A stretch of 64,000 bases of DNA from Blattabacterium cuenoti. Lineage in GTDB: Bacteria; Bacteroidota; Bacteroidia; Flavobacteriales; Blattabacteriaceae. Positions 7,735-17,330 of the stretch are shown piece after piece. Location: the NCBI RefSeq assembly GCF_014251635.1, contig NZ_CP059194.1, positions 186,001 through 250,000 of the forward strand, read 5' to 3'. The position numbers and the translations under genes were made by a program. The first letter of the stretch is position 1; each line of letters opens with the position of its first letter. The notes below the pieces were generated by a model. The model ran no database searches and was not told the DNA's origin. It worked only from the letters and a program-made list of their open reading frames with translations.

Positions 7735-9009
7735 TTATAAAAGTTTTATAGTTTTTAAATTTGTTTCATTCAAAATAGATTCTATTCCATTGGAAATAGG
7801 AAATATTCCTATATGTCCTAATCTATGACGTCGTAATGACATCATTTCATTTTTTTCCTCTTTATTTCCCAAAATTATCATATAAGGAATTTTATTTTCT
7901 TCAGAATACCTAATCTTTTTATTAATTTTCTCGTTTCTATTATCAATAAATACACGAATATTGTAACTCAACATTAAATTTAAAATTTTTTTTGCATAAA
8001 CCACATATTTCTCACTTATAGGAAGTATCACTGCTTGATGAGGGACCAACCACAATGGAAGATTCCCCTCCGTATGTTCTATCATAATAGCGATAATACG
8101 TTCTAATGAACCAAAAGGAGCTCTATGTATCATTACTGGACGACACTTTTCATTATTTTTACCTTTATAATATAAATCAAATCTTTCAGGTAAATTATAA
8201 TCTATTTGAATCGTTCCTAGTTGCCAATTTCTTCCTAAAGAATCTTTAATAAGAAAATCTAATTTTGGCCCATAAAAAGCGGCATCCCCGTAATTCACAG
8301 ATGCTTCTATATTTTCTTCTTTTACTACTTGTAATATCGCTTTTTCAGCTTTTTCCCAATTTTTTTCTGATCCTATATAATCATCTATTTTTTTAGGATC
8401 TCTAAGAGAGATTCTAACTGTATATGTAAAAAAACCTAGAGAACGGAAAACATAAAAAACCAAATTAATTACTTTCTTAAATTCTTCTAACAATTGATCA
8501 TAAGTACAAAAAATATGAGCATCATCTTGAGTAAAACATCTAACTCTAGTTAAACCATGAAGTTCTCCACTTTGTTCATAACGATATACTGTTCCAAATT
8601 CTGCGAAACGTATAGGAAGATCACGATAGGACCATTCTTGAGAACGATAAATTTCACAATGATGAGGACAATTCATAGGTTTTAAAAGAAACTCTTCTTC
8701 TTTCCGAGGTGTATAAATGGGTTTAAAATGATTTTTTCCATATTTGCTCCAATGACCACTTTTAACATACAATTTTTTATGACCAATGTGTGGAGAGATC
8801 ACCATTTCATATCCTGACTTTTTTTGAACACCAGTTAAAAATTCTTCCAAATTTTTTCTAAGAATTGTTCCTCTAGGTAACCATAAAGGTAATCCAGTTC
8901 CCACTCGATCAGAAAAAACAAAAAATTTTAGTTTTTTCCCTATTTTTCTGTGATCTCTATTTTTATTAGAGTCTTTTTTTAAAAGAGGAACTAACTTATC
9001 TTTATCCAT
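7735..9009 (-). CDS. thrS: Threonyl-tRNA synthetase lacking TGS and editing domains
   Basis: This is a 424-residue ThrRS consisting only of the class II catalytic core and the anticodon-binding domain. The protein begins just before the DHRKIGK linker that normally follows ~220 residues of TGS plus N2 editing domain in the ~640-residue bacterial enzyme. The zinc ligands are intact (C114, H165, H295; the C-H spacing of 51 equals that of E. coli). Motif 2 (YRYEQSGELHGLTRVRCFTQDDAH) is kept, with Cys158 where Gly is usual. The anticodon-binding domain (VIDNRNE-like IDNRNEKI...) is intact. Only 28 nt separate it from glpF, so no remnant of the missing half remains. It should charge tRNA-Thr but cannot clear Ser-tRNA-Thr in cis. 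Confidence 0.92.
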   Translation of the reverse strand: MDKDKLVPLLKKDSNKNRDHRKIGKKLKFFVFSDRVGTGLPLWLPRGTILRKNLEEFLTGVQKKSGYEMVISPHIGHKKLYVKSGHWSKYGKNHFKPIYTPRKEEEFLLKPMNCPHHCEIYRSQEWSYRDLPIRFAEFGTVYRYEQSGELHGLTRVRCFTQDDAHIFCTYDQLLEEFKKVINLVFYVFRSLGFFTYTVRISLRDPKKIDDYIGSEKNWEKAEKAILQVVKEENIEASVNYGDAAFYGPKLDFLIKDSLGRNWQLGTIQIDYNLPERFDLYYKGKNNEKCRPVMIHRAPFGSLERIIAIMIEHTEGNLPLWLVPHQAVILPISEKYVVYAKKILNLMLSYNIRVFIDNRNEKINKKIRYSEENKIPYMIILGNKEEKNEMMSLRRHRLGHIGIFPISNGIESILNETNLKTIKLL

Positions 9010-9037
9010 AAAAAATAAGTTACAAGTTTTTTTATTT

Positions 9038-9784
9038 TTACAATGACAAAAATAAATATAATGTTGCCGCTATTACACATCCTACTATAGGCCCAAATAT
9101 TGGGATCAAAGCATAATCCCAATTACTTTTTCCTTTTCCAGGAATAGGAATTATAGAATATATGATTCTTGGTCCTAGGTCACGAGCAGGATTTAGAGCA
9201 GCACCTGTAGCCCCTCCTAAAGATAAAACAACACCTAACACTACCAAAGCGGAAGGAAGCGCCCCTAACGATCCCAATCCTATTGGATACTTTCCCTCTT
9301 TAAAAAAAAGAGTTCCTTCAGTAGAAAGATATAAAGAAATGAATATAAAAATAAAAGTAGCTAAAACTTCACTTAAAAAATTAGAAAATAAATTTTTTAT
9401 AGAAGGAATCGTTACAAAAACAGATAATTTTTCTTCTTTTTCTTGAGTTTCAAGAAAATGGTCCTTGTATAAAATCCATACGAATAAAGACCCTAACATA
9501 GCTCCAATAAATTGAGAAAAAATATAAAAAGGAACCATGTTCCAACTAAATTTTCCAATTATGGCAAAACTTATAGTAACACATGGATTTAAATGAGCTC
9601 CACTATAAGGAGCAGATACTGTTATTCCCATAAAAACAGCTAATGCCCATCCTATAGTAATAGTCAGCCATTCTCCATTTTTACTGTGACCTTTAGTTTT
9701 TGACAAAACAACATTTGCACCCACACCATTTCCTAAAAATACTAAAATCATTGTTCCTATAATTTCTGCATATATTTTTGTCAT
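9038..9784 (-). CDS. glpF: Glycerol uptake facilitator (MIP/aquaglyceroporin)
   Basis: This is a 248-residue, six-helix major intrinsic protein. The ATG at 9784 (MTKIYAEIIGTMILVFLGNG) begins 5 nt after the glpK stop; an upstream in-frame ATG at 9841 would overlap glpK by 52 nt and adds a hydrophilic tail, so it is rejected. The second pore loop has LNPARD, whose Asp is the glycerol-facilitator signature. The first pore loop reads HLNPC, with Cys68 in place of the Ala of NPA (codon TGT at 9581-9583). Its role is passive entry of glycerol, which GlpK then traps; the glpD-glpK-glpF order supports this. The NPC change could alter pore gating or selectivity. Confidence 0.9.
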   Translation of the reverse strand: MTKIYAEIIGTMILVFLGNGVGANVVLSKTKGHSKNGEWLTITIGWALAVFMGITVSAPYSGAHLNPCVTISFAIIGKFSWNMVPFYIFSQFIGAMLGSLFVWILYKDHFLETQEKEEKLSVFVTIPSIKNLFSNFLSEVLATFIFIFISLYLSTEGTLFFKEGKYPIGLGSLGALPSALVVLGVVLSLGGATGAALNPARDLGPRIIYSIIPIPGKGKSNWDYALIPIFGPIVGCVIAATLYLFLSL

Positions 9785-9789
9785 TATAT

Positions 9790-11292
9790 TTATTTTATTT
9801 GACTGGACCAAGAACGAGTTGTTTTTATTGCTCTTTTCCAACCTTGAATTCTTTCTAATCTATTATCCATTCCTTTTGGCTCAAAAATTTGTTCTAATTG
9901 CCATTTATCTTGAATCTCTTCAAGACTGCTCCAATAATTTACAGCTAATCCCGCTAAATAAGCAGCTCCAGCTGCTGTAAGTTCTGAAATTTTAGATTTT
10001 ACAACTTTTACATTCAAAATATCAGATTGAAACTGCATTAACAATTGATTTACCGTTGCCCCTCCATCTACACGAAGTTCTTTTATAGAAATACCAGAAT
10101 CGGCTTCCATAGCTTTCAGTACATCCATATTTTGAAAAGCAATACTTTCTAATGCGGCTCGAACAAGATGAGCAGAAGAAGTTCCTCTTGTTATGCCGAC
10201 AATAATTCCTCTTGCTTTTTGATCCCAATAAGGAGCACCCAAACCTGAAAAAGCTGGGACCATATACAGGCCTTCCGTATTCTCTACAGAAGAAGCTAAT
10301 ATTTCAGCTTCATTGGAAGATAAAAGGAGTCCTAACCCATCTCTAAGCCATTGAACGACAGCACCTGCGATAAAAACACTTCCTTCCAATGCATATTGAA
10401 CTTGATTTTTTATTTTCCAAGCTACAGTAGTAATTAAATTATTTTGTGAAAAAACCGGATTATCTCCTACATTCATTAACATAAAACATCCTGTTCCATA
10501 AGTATTTTTTACCATACCAATTTTAGTACACATTTGCCCAAAAAGAGCAGCTTGTTGATCTCCAGCAATACCAGATATAGGGATTTTATGTGATAAAATA
10601 TGTCCTGTTGTATAACCAAAAATTTCACTAGATGATTTTACTTCTGGTAGCATGGTAATTGGAATGTTAAATAAATTTATCAACTCTTGATCCCAACTAA
10701 GTGTGTGAATATTAAATAACATAGTACGAGAAGCATTAGTCACATCTGTGACGTGAATTTCTTTACCGGTTAAATTCCATATTAACCATGAATCTATCGT
10801 CCCAAATGCTAAGGATCCAGAATGAGCTTTTTTCTTAGCTCCAGGAACATTTTCTAATATCCATCTAATTTTTGTAGCTGAAAAATAAGGATCGATAATT
10901 AAACCTGTTTTTTTTCGAATCATTTCGGTTAGTCCTTCTTTTTTAAGAAGATCACAATATTTAAATGTACGTCTATCTTGCCATACTATCGCATTAAAAA
11001 TAGGTTCTCCCGTTTTTTTATCCCACACAACAGTGGTTTCTCTTTGATTGGTAATTCCTATTGATACAATATTTTCTCCTTCTAAATTAGCCTTTAAAAT
11101 AGCCTCTAAAGCTACTGAAGCTTGCGTCGACCATATCTCTTCTGCATTGTGTTCTACCCATCCAGGATGAGGATAAATTTGTGTAAACTCTCGTTGAGCT
11201 ACAGAAATAATATTTCCAATTTTATCAAAAATAATAGCTCTCGAACTGGTCGTTCCCTGATCTAATGATAGCACATATTTTTTCATAAACAT
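9790..11292 (-). CDS. glpK: Glycerol kinase
   Basis: This is a 500-residue FGGY-family kinase that converts glycerol and ATP to sn-glycerol 3-phosphate. The N-terminal phosphate loop [18 protein letters not shown] is complete. Further signatures are [21 protein letters not shown]...WQDRRT, the [15 protein letters not shown] motif around residues 240-255, and C-terminal [20 protein letters not shown]. The length is normal. The start may be at 11292 (MFMKKY) or, more like relatives, at 11286 (MKKY). It sits between glpD and glpF, so a complete uptake, phosphorylation and oxidation module is encoded. The FBP and IIA-Glc regulatory sites could not be judged. Confidence 0.95.
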   Translation of the reverse strand: MFMKKYVLSLDQGTTSSRAIIFDKIGNIISVAQREFTQIYPHPGWVEHNAEEIWSTQASVALEAILKANLEGENIVSIGITNQRETTVVWDKKTGEPIFNAIVWQDRRTFKYCDLLKKEGLTEMIRKKTGLIIDPYFSATKIRWILENVPGAKKKAHSGSLAFGTIDSWLIWNLTGKEIHVTDVTNASRTMLFNIHTLSWDQELINLFNIPITMLPEVKSSSEIFGYTTGHILSHKIPISGIAGDQQAALFGQMCTKIGMVKNTYGTGCFMLMNVGDNPVFSQNNLITTVAWKIKNQVQYALEGSVFIAGAVVQWLRDGLGLLLSSNEAEILASSVENTEGLYMVPAFSGLGAPYWDQKARGIIVGITRGTSSAHLVRAALESIAFQNMDVLKAMEADSGISIKELRVDGGATVNQLLMQFQSDILNVKVVKSKISELTAAGAAYLAGLAVNYWSSLEEIQDKWQLEQIFEPKGMDNRLERIQGWKRAIKTTRSWSSQIK

Positions 11293-11320
11293 ATAATAAC
11301 TTTTCTACTATCAAATACTA

Positions 11321-12925
11321 TCAAACTGATGGATAATAGTATTGCATAGCTAACTTTTTGAAAGCAGCTACTTGTGATTTTTCCCACTTTTCATCTCTAG
11401 AAAGTTCTTTAGCCATTAATGTAGCGACTCTGGGTGCTATATCTATTGCTTTTTTAGCATTTAAAAATAATAAACGGAACCTTCTTGCCAAAACGTCTTC
11501 AATTGTTCTCGCCATTTCATACCGAACCATCCAAACTACTTCGGCTTCGGTATAATAATAAGAGGAAGAATCTTTTGAAATTAAGGAAACTCCCAACAAT
11601 GGATTTTTATCAATTAATTTTTTTATATGATATTCATCTTCTCCATATCTATTCCAATGATAATTCTGACTTTTATATGAAGAATAGGATCCATAAATTT
11701 TAAGATTCTTTGTAACAGAAGGCATTTTTTTTAATTTTCCTATTTCAATAGCTTTATTTACAGTATCTTCCGCCATTTTTCTATATGTAGTCCATTTTCC
11801 ACCTATAACACTAATTAATCCAGAAGAACTAATCATAAGTTTATGAGATCTAGAAATATCTTTAGTTTTAGTAGAACAAGAATTATTATTAGGAACAAAA
11901 AGAGGACGTAATCCAGAAAATGCACTTAATATATCACTTTTTTTTGTATGAAGTACAAAATATCTATTAAAAGTTTGTAATATAAAATCGATCTCTTCTT
12001 CTAAAGGTTTCGGTTCAAGAACGCTTTTTTCCAAAAAAGTATCTGTAGTTCCAACTAAAACATGATCATACCATGGAACGCAAAATAAGACTCTTCCATC
12101 CGGAGTTTTTGGAATAACTATAGCGTTTGAACTACTGAAAAAAGATTTATCTAATACAATATGTGTTCCTTGACTTGGTTTTATGAAAATAGGGCATGTA
12201 GATTCATCCATTCTTGAAATAGAATCAGAAAAAACTCCAGTAGCGTTTATAACCATTTTTGAATAAATAGAATATTTTTTTTTAGTTTCAAGATCACAAG
12301 CTACAACTCCAGAAATTTTATTCCCAACTTTTTTAAGTAAACTTTTAACTTGAAAATAATTCAATAATATTCCGCCTTTTTGAACACATGTCTGAGCTAA
12401 ATTTATAGCTAAACGCGCATCATCAAACTGTCCATCATAATATAAAATCCCTCCTTTTAACTCTTTGCTCCTAATTTCTGGAAAATTTTTAACTATTTCG
12501 TTTTTTGATAAAAATTTGGATTTACCAAAACTTAAAGAACCAGATAACCATTCATACAATTTTAAACCAGTCCAATACATAATGCCCATTTTCCAATTAA
12601 ATACTGGAATAATAAATTTTTGTTTTTTAACTAAATGAGGTGCGTTTTTTAATAAAAAACCTCTCTCCTGCAATGCTTCATAAACTAACCTTATGTTTCC
12701 TTGAGCTAAATATCGGATTCCTCCATGAACTAATTTCGTACTACGACTAGAAGTTGCTTTAGAAAAATCAGACTGTTCTAATAAAAGAGTTTTATATCCT
12801 CTGGAGGAAGAATCTAAAGCGATGCCTAATCCTGTGGCACCTCCTCCAACAATAATAACATCCCAAATATTTACATTTTCTAAAATCTTCAAAAATCTAT
12901 CTCTATTTAAAAAATCTTTCATCAT
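11321..12925 (-). CDS. glpD: Aerobic glycerol-3-phosphate dehydrogenase (FAD)
   Basis: This is a 534-residue flavoprotein. An N-terminal Rossmann FAD motif (VIIVGGGATGLGIALDSSSRGYKT, around residues 24-47) is followed by the family signature SSRSTKLVHGGIRYLAQG. The C-terminal GGKWTTYRKMAEDTV (around residue 380) and a helical cap domain complete the protein. The enzyme oxidises glycerol 3-phosphate to DHAP at the membrane and passes electrons to quinone, here presumably feeding the respiratory chain that ends in the cbb3 oxidase encoded further along. It is the first gene of glpD-glpK-glpF, with a 28-nt gap to glpK. A promoter candidate lies at 12999-13006. Confidence 0.95.
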   Translation of the reverse strand: MMKDFLNRDRFLKILENVNIWDVIIVGGGATGLGIALDSSSRGYKTLLLEQSDFSKATSSRSTKLVHGGIRYLAQGNIRLVYEALQERGFLLKNAPHLVKKQKFIIPVFNWKMGIMYWTGLKLYEWLSGSLSFGKSKFLSKNEIVKNFPEIRSKELKGGILYYDGQFDDARLAINLAQTCVQKGGILLNYFQVKSLLKKVGNKISGVVACDLETKKKYSIYSKMVINATGVFSDSISRMDESTCPIFIKPSQGTHIVLDKSFFSSSNAIVIPKTPDGRVLFCVPWYDHVLVGTTDTFLEKSVLEPKPLEEEIDFILQTFNRYFVLHTKKSDILSAFSGLRPLFVPNNNSCSTKTKDISRSHKLMISSSGLISVIGGKWTTYRKMAEDTVNKAIEIGKLKKMPSVTKNLKIYGSYSSYKSQNYHWNRYGEDEYHIKKLIDKNPLLGVSLISKDSSSYYYTEAEVVWMVRYEMARTIEDVLARRFRLLFLNAKKAIDIAPRVATLMAKELSRDEKWEKSQVAAFKKLAMQYYYPSV

Positions 12926-12998
12926 TTTTCACTTTTCACTCATATCAAATTCCAAACGGAATATCCATCCTATTGGGATTTTTAAAATATTAAATGAA

Positions 12999-13006
12999 CA
13001 AAATTA
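12999..13006 (-). promoter_or_regulatory. Candidate -7 box for the glpDKF operon
   Basis: TAATTTTG on the minus strand matches TAnnTTTG and lies about 75 nt before the glpD start. No convincing -33 TTG is seen at the right distance, so support is limited. The 116-nt gap also holds short inverted repeats (ATTCC/GGAAT near 12950 and ATCC/GGAT near 12970), which could be an operator or a weak ffh terminator; neither is strong. Confidence 0.35.
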
Positions 13007-13041
13007 AAAATATTTTCAATAAAAGAAAATTATAATTAAAA

Positions 13042-14391
13042 TTATACATTATTTTCTTTGTTAATCATTTGATATATAAAATCCTTTACAATTTTTTTTC
13101 CTGAATGAGCATGAATTTTCTTCATGATTTTATTCATATCATGAAATTGTTTGATAAAAAGATCTATATGACTTAATGTAATCCCAGATCCTTTAGATAT
13201 TCTCTTTTTTCTTTTTATATCAGTAAGAATTTTAGGATGATTTCTTTCATAAGGAGTCATAGAATAAATAATAGTTTCTATTTTTTTTAAAGAATCTTTT
13301 TGATTTCCATAAAAAGAAAAATACCTATCAATTCCAGGAATCATTGAAATAATATTTTTTATATTTCCTATTTTTTTAAATTGTTGAATTTGCTCTAATA
13401 AGTCATTAAAATCAAAACGATTTTTTGAAATTTTTTGATAAATTTTTTGAGTTCTTTTTTCATCAAATTGTTCTTGTACTTTTTCAACCAAAGAAACTAT
13501 ATCACCCATACCCAATATTCTGTTAGCTATTCTGTCTGGATGAAAAATTTCTAAATCCTCTATCTTTTCTCCATTACTAATAAATTTTATAGGTTTTTTC
13601 ACTATACTAGACATGGTTATAGCAACACCACCTCTACTGTCTCCGTCTAATTTCGTTATGACAACCCCATCAAAATTCAATACTTTTGAAAAAGATTGAG
13701 CCGTATTTATAGCATCTTGTCCTGTCATGGCATCAACAACAAATAAAACCTCGTCTGGTTGAGAACATTGATTTATTTCTTGAATTTCCTTCATCATGAT
13801 TTCATCTACACCTAATCTACCAGCTGTATCAATAATAATTACATTTCTATTTTTTTTAGAAGCATAAAAAATAGATTGATTTACAATTTCTATAACATTT
13901 TTACTTTCTTTTAAAGAAAAAACAGGAATATCGGCTTTATCCGCAATCAATTTCAATTGATTTATAGCTGCGGGACGATGAATATCTGCAGCAACGAGCA
14001 AAGGATATTTATTTTTTTTTCTTAAAAAAAAAGCAAGTTTAGAGGAAAAAGAAGTTTTTCCACTTCCCTGTAATCCACAAATTAAGATAATAGCAGGATC
14101 ATTAGAAAGATTGATTTCTATACTTTTTTTTCCCATAAGAGAAACTAATTCATCATATACTATTTTTGTAATTAATTGTTTTGGATTTAAAGAAGTTAGT
14201 ACTTTTTTTCCAATAGATTTTTCTTGAACTCTTTGAATAAAACTTTTAACTATCTTATAATTAACGTCTGCATCAACAAGTGCTCGTCCAATTTCTTTTA
14301 AAGAAGATGCTATATTAATTTCTGTAATTGTATTGTGTCCCTTCAAAATATGAAGAGCTTTAGAGAGTTTATTTTGTAAATGTTCAAACAT
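13042..14391 (-). CDS. ffh: Signal recognition particle protein (SRP54/Ffh)
   Basis: This is a 449-residue SRP GTPase counted from the ATG at 14391 (MFEHLQNKLSKALHILKG). A longer frame to 14421 overlaps argS and adds ten residues that do not look like the family. The N domain is helical. The G domain shows G1 GLQGSGKTSFSSKLA, ADIHRPAA, IIDTAGRLG and TKLDGDSRGG. The C-terminal M domain has MIPGI and the helix-turn-helix segment SRIxRIAKGSG-like KKRISKGSGI for 4.5S RNA binding. It targets nascent membrane proteins to FtsY and SecYEG. The gene lies 16 nt downstream of argS. The 4.5S RNA gene was not found in the window. Confidence 0.95.
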   Translation of the reverse strand: MFEHLQNKLSKALHILKGHNTITEINIASSLKEIGRALVDADVNYKIVKSFIQRVQEKSIGKKVLTSLNPKQLITKIVYDELVSLMGKKSIEINLSNDPAIILICGLQGSGKTSFSSKLAFFLRKKNKYPLLVAADIHRPAAINQLKLIADKADIPVFSLKESKNVIEIVNQSIFYASKKNRNVIIIDTAGRLGVDEIMMKEIQEINQCSQPDEVLFVVDAMTGQDAINTAQSFSKVLNFDGVVITKLDGDSRGGVAITMSSIVKKPIKFISNGEKIEDLEIFHPDRIANRILGMGDIVSLVEKVQEQFDEKRTQKIYQKISKNRFDFNDLLEQIQQFKKIGNIKNIISMIPGIDRYFSFYGNQKDSLKKIETIIYSMTPYERNHPKILTDIKRKKRISKGSGITLSHIDLFIKQFHDMNKIMKKIHAHSGKKIVKDFIYQMINKENNV

Positions 14392-14407
14392 AAGTATATA
14401 TTCTTTA

Positions 14408-16168
14408 TTACATACGATCAAGCATTTTAATGCCCAATAAATTCATTCCAGATTTTAAAACATTTCCTGTTACATGAATAATATTCATGCGAACATTACT
14501 ATGAATTACGTTTAAAGGATCTATTAATTTTTTATTTTGATAAAGGTTATTAAAAGTTTTAGATACTTCATATACATAATTCGCTATTAAAGAAGGATTT
14601 AAATGTATTGCGGATTTTTTTAATATTAATGGATATTTTTGAAGAATTTTGATCATGTTTCTTTCATATACATCAAATTTTATATTTGACCAATAATAAT
14701 TAAGTAATGAACATAATTTGAAAAAATTTCGTTCCAAAGAACGGATTCTAGAATAAGTGTATTGAATATATGTCCCTGTTTTGCCTTTAAAATCTATAGA
14801 TTTTTCAGGATGGAAAATTATTTTTTTTCTTGGATCTATTTTAAGAAAATAATATTTCAAAGCTCCTAATCCTATTATTTCAGCAGATTTTTCATGTACT
14901 TTTATAAATTTTTTTAAAAAATTTTTTTTTGCAATAGAATACATTTCTAAAATAATACTATCAGCATCTATAACATTTCCTTCTCTAGATTTCATTCTCC
15001 CACTTGGTAAATATACCATTTCATAAGATAAATGTAATAACTTATTTACCCATATATATCCTAAACGTTTTAACACCTTAAAAAGAACTTGAAAATGATA
15101 ATCTTGTTCTTTTCCTACGATGTATATGATTTGGTCTATATCATATTTTTTAAAACGTTCAACAGCTGTTCCAATATCCTGAGTTATGTATACGGAAGTT
15201 TGATCAGATCGTAATAAAAGTTTTTGATCAAAACCTTCTTTGATTAAATCAATCCAAATGGATCCATCTTTTTTTTGAAAAAAAACTCCTTTTTCAAGGC
15301 CTTTTTTTACAATTTCTTTTCCAATTTCATAAATATTACTTTCATATTCTATTTTATCAAAAACAATCCCCAATTTTTTATAAGTTTCTTCAAATCCATT
15401 ATAAACCCATTGATTCATTTTTTTCCAAGTCTTTAGAATAATAGGGTCTCCTGATTCCCATTTTTTTAATAATTCTCTAGCTTGATTCATAATTGAATGT
15501 TGAATAGGTGTATAATTTTTTTTAGATAATTCTTGAGTCTCTTTACGATATATTTTATCAAATAAACTATAATATTTTCCTACAAAATGATCTCCTTTTA
15601 TTTTTACACTATCAGGAGTTTCTCCTTTTCCAAATTTTTTCCAAGCTATCATAGATTTGCATATATGTATTCCTCTATCATTAATAATTTGAATTTTTAT
15701 TATTTCATGTCCGACCATTTTTAATATTTCAGCGATAGATGCTCCAATCAAACTATTTCTAATATGACCTAAATGAAGCGGTTTATTAGTATTAGGAGAA
15801 GAATATTCTATCATGATTTTTTTTGAAGTATATTTAAAATCATAAAAATTTGTATTTAACATTTCTTTAAGAAGATAAATATAATAATCATTTTCGAAAA
15901 TAAAGTTTAAAAAACCTTTAATAATAGAAACCCGAATCAACCCTTTTAACTGATTTATCACATAATTTCCTATATCTTTCCCAATTTTTTCTACGGGCTT
16001 TTTTAATTTTTTGGATAAAGGAAATAAAATCAAAGTAATATCCCCTGTATATTCTTTTTTAGTATATTGAAAATCCAATTCAGGACAAGATTTTAATTTA
16101 TATAAAACAAATATAGATTCTCTGACTATTTTTTCTATAGACTGAAAATGATCATTCATAGATGACAT
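14408..16168 (-). CDS. argS: Arginyl-tRNA synthetase
   Basis: This is a class I synthetase of about 586 residues from the ATG at 16168 (MSSMNDHFQSIEK); a start at 16159 is equally possible, and the longer frame to 16210 would overlap ilvE by 31 nt. The N-terminal Add1 domain is followed by the HIGH-equivalent HLGH in NTNKPLHLGHIRNSLIG. A KMSK-equivalent MKSREGNVIDAD occurs in the form usual for Bacteroidetes ArgRS. A C-terminal DALR anticodon-binding domain is present (YTYSRIRSLER onward). The length is normal, with no sign of decay. The gene stands between ilvE and ffh on the minus strand. Confidence 0.94.
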   Translation of the reverse strand: MSSMNDHFQSIEKIVRESIFVLYKLKSCPELDFQYTKKEYTGDITLILFPLSKKLKKPVEKIGKDIGNYVINQLKGLIRVSIIKGFLNFIFENDYYIYLLKEMLNTNFYDFKYTSKKIMIEYSSPNTNKPLHLGHIRNSLIGASIAEILKMVGHEIIKIQIINDRGIHICKSMIAWKKFGKGETPDSVKIKGDHFVGKYYSLFDKIYRKETQELSKKNYTPIQHSIMNQARELLKKWESGDPIILKTWKKMNQWVYNGFEETYKKLGIVFDKIEYESNIYEIGKEIVKKGLEKGVFFQKKDGSIWIDLIKEGFDQKLLLRSDQTSVYITQDIGTAVERFKKYDIDQIIYIVGKEQDYHFQVLFKVLKRLGYIWVNKLLHLSYEMVYLPSGRMKSREGNVIDADSIILEMYSIAKKNFLKKFIKVHEKSAEIIGLGALKYYFLKIDPRKKIIFHPEKSIDFKGKTGTYIQYTYSRIRSLERNFFKLCSLLNYYWSNIKFDVYERNMIKILQKYPLILKKSAIHLNPSLIANYVYEVSKTFNNLYQNKKLIDPLNVIHSNVRMNIIHVTGNVLKSGMNLLGIKMLDRM

Positions 16169-16179
16169 AGAATGATTTT

Positions 16180-17241
16180 TTACAAATATCTTTTTAATCG
16201 AACTCTCCATCCGAAAGGATCTTTTGACAGATTATGTTGTATATCTAATAATCTTTTCTTTAAATGAAGAGATATTCTTTTTTTTTCTGAAAAATCAGGT
16301 AAATAAAAATCATTTTCTTTATAGCTAATCATTTTGAAATAATTTATAACGGCTGCAGTTCCACAGCCAAAAGCTTCTTTCAATTCACCAGTTTTTAATC
16401 CTTCTATAATTTCTGATACGCTTAAATTTCGTTCTTCTACTAAAAAACCTTCTTTTTCCGCTAAAGAAAGAATACTTTTACAGGTAATTCCATTTAATAT
16501 ATTGTCATTGGCTTTTGGAGTTATAAGTTTATTTTTTAAATAAAAAAAAACATTCATAGTGCCGGATTCTTCTATCATTGTATGAGTAGAAGAATCCGTC
16601 CACAGTATTTGATCAAATCCTTTTTCATTAGCTAATCTAGTTGGATAAAAAGAAGAAGCATAATTACCAGCAGCTTTAGTAAAACCAACACCTCCTGATG
16701 CAGAACGGCTATATTTTTCTTCTATTTTAATTTTTAAAGGATATTTATAATAAGTATCTGCAGGAGTAGATATAATCATAAACATATAATCTTTAGAAGG
16801 CTTAGCTGACAAAACTCCATTGGTAGCAATTAAAAAAGGACGAATATATAAAGATTGTCCATAATTTTTTGGAATCCAATCCCTGTCTATATCTATTAAT
16901 TTTTTTAATCCATTCATAAAAATATTTTCAGGTATAGTCGGCATTTCCAAACGAGCAGCGGATCTATTTATTCTTTTAAAGTTTTCTTCCGGACGAAATA
17001 AGAAAACTTCTTCGTTTTTATCTTTGTAAGCTTTCATGCCTTCAAAAACAGCTTGCCCATAATGAAAAACAAGAGATATAGGAGAAAACATTATTTTTCC
17101 AAAAGGCTTAATAATAGAATTTTTCCATTTTCCATTTTTAAATTCAGTACAAAACATATGATCCGAATACTGATTTCCAAAAACAATATTATTGAAATCC
17201 ATTTTTTCAATCCTAGAATGTAAGGTTTTTTCTATTTTCAT
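16180..17241 (-). CDS. ilvE: Branched-chain amino acid aminotransferase
   Basis: This is a 353-residue fold-type IV PLP enzyme. The start is placed at the ATG 17241 (MKIEKTLHSRIEKMDF); the longer frame to 17283 would read across a promoter box at 17265-17272. Signatures include VFHYGQAVFEGMKAYK, the Schiff-base Lys in GFTKAAGNYA, and the FGCGTAAVI loop near the C-terminus, which is typical of the long BCAT2-type enzymes. It makes the last step of Leu, Ile and Val synthesis or the first step of their catabolism. Its E1 neighbour upstream handles the corresponding 2-oxoacids, which links the two genes functionally. Confidence 0.93.
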   Translation of the reverse strand: MKIEKTLHSRIEKMDFNNIVFGNQYSDHMFCTEFKNGKWKNSIIKPFGKIMFSPISLVFHYGQAVFEGMKAYKDKNEEVFLFRPEENFKRINRSAARLEMPTIPENIFMNGLKKLIDIDRDWIPKNYGQSLYIRPFLIATNGVLSAKPSKDYMFMIISTPADTYYKYPLKIKIEEKYSRSASGGVGFTKAAGNYASSFYPTRLANEKGFDQILWTDSSTHTMIEESGTMNVFFYLKNKLITPKANDNILNGITCKSILSLAEKEGFLVEERNLSVSEIIEGLKTGELKEAFGCGTAAVINYFKMISYKENDFYLPDFSEKKRISLHLKKRLLDIQHNLSKDPFGWRVRLKRYL

Positions 17242-17264
17242 AAAATTAAAAAACATTAGTAAAA

Positions 17265-17272
17265 CAAATATA
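17265..17272 (-). promoter_or_regulatory. Candidate -7 box for ilvE
   Basis: TATATTTG on the minus strand is an exact TAnnTTTG match, 23 nt before the chosen ilvE ATG. This gives a short leader and supports that start over the upstream in-frame ATG. No clear -33 element was seen. Confidence 0.45.
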
Positions 17273-17330
17273 ATAATAAACAAATATTATATTTCAAAAA
17301 AAATTATTATGCAATAAAAGACTGAATTTT

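Noticed and set aside
9162..9446. 94-codon plus-strand frame inside glpF
   Set aside because: It is fully antisense to glpF, and its residue pattern is the mirror of the aquaporin sequence, with no start context or motif of its own.
10022..10228. Second minus-strand frame inside glpK
   Set aside because: It is the same strand but another frame of an intact glycerol kinase; it is Ser/Arg-rich shadow sequence.
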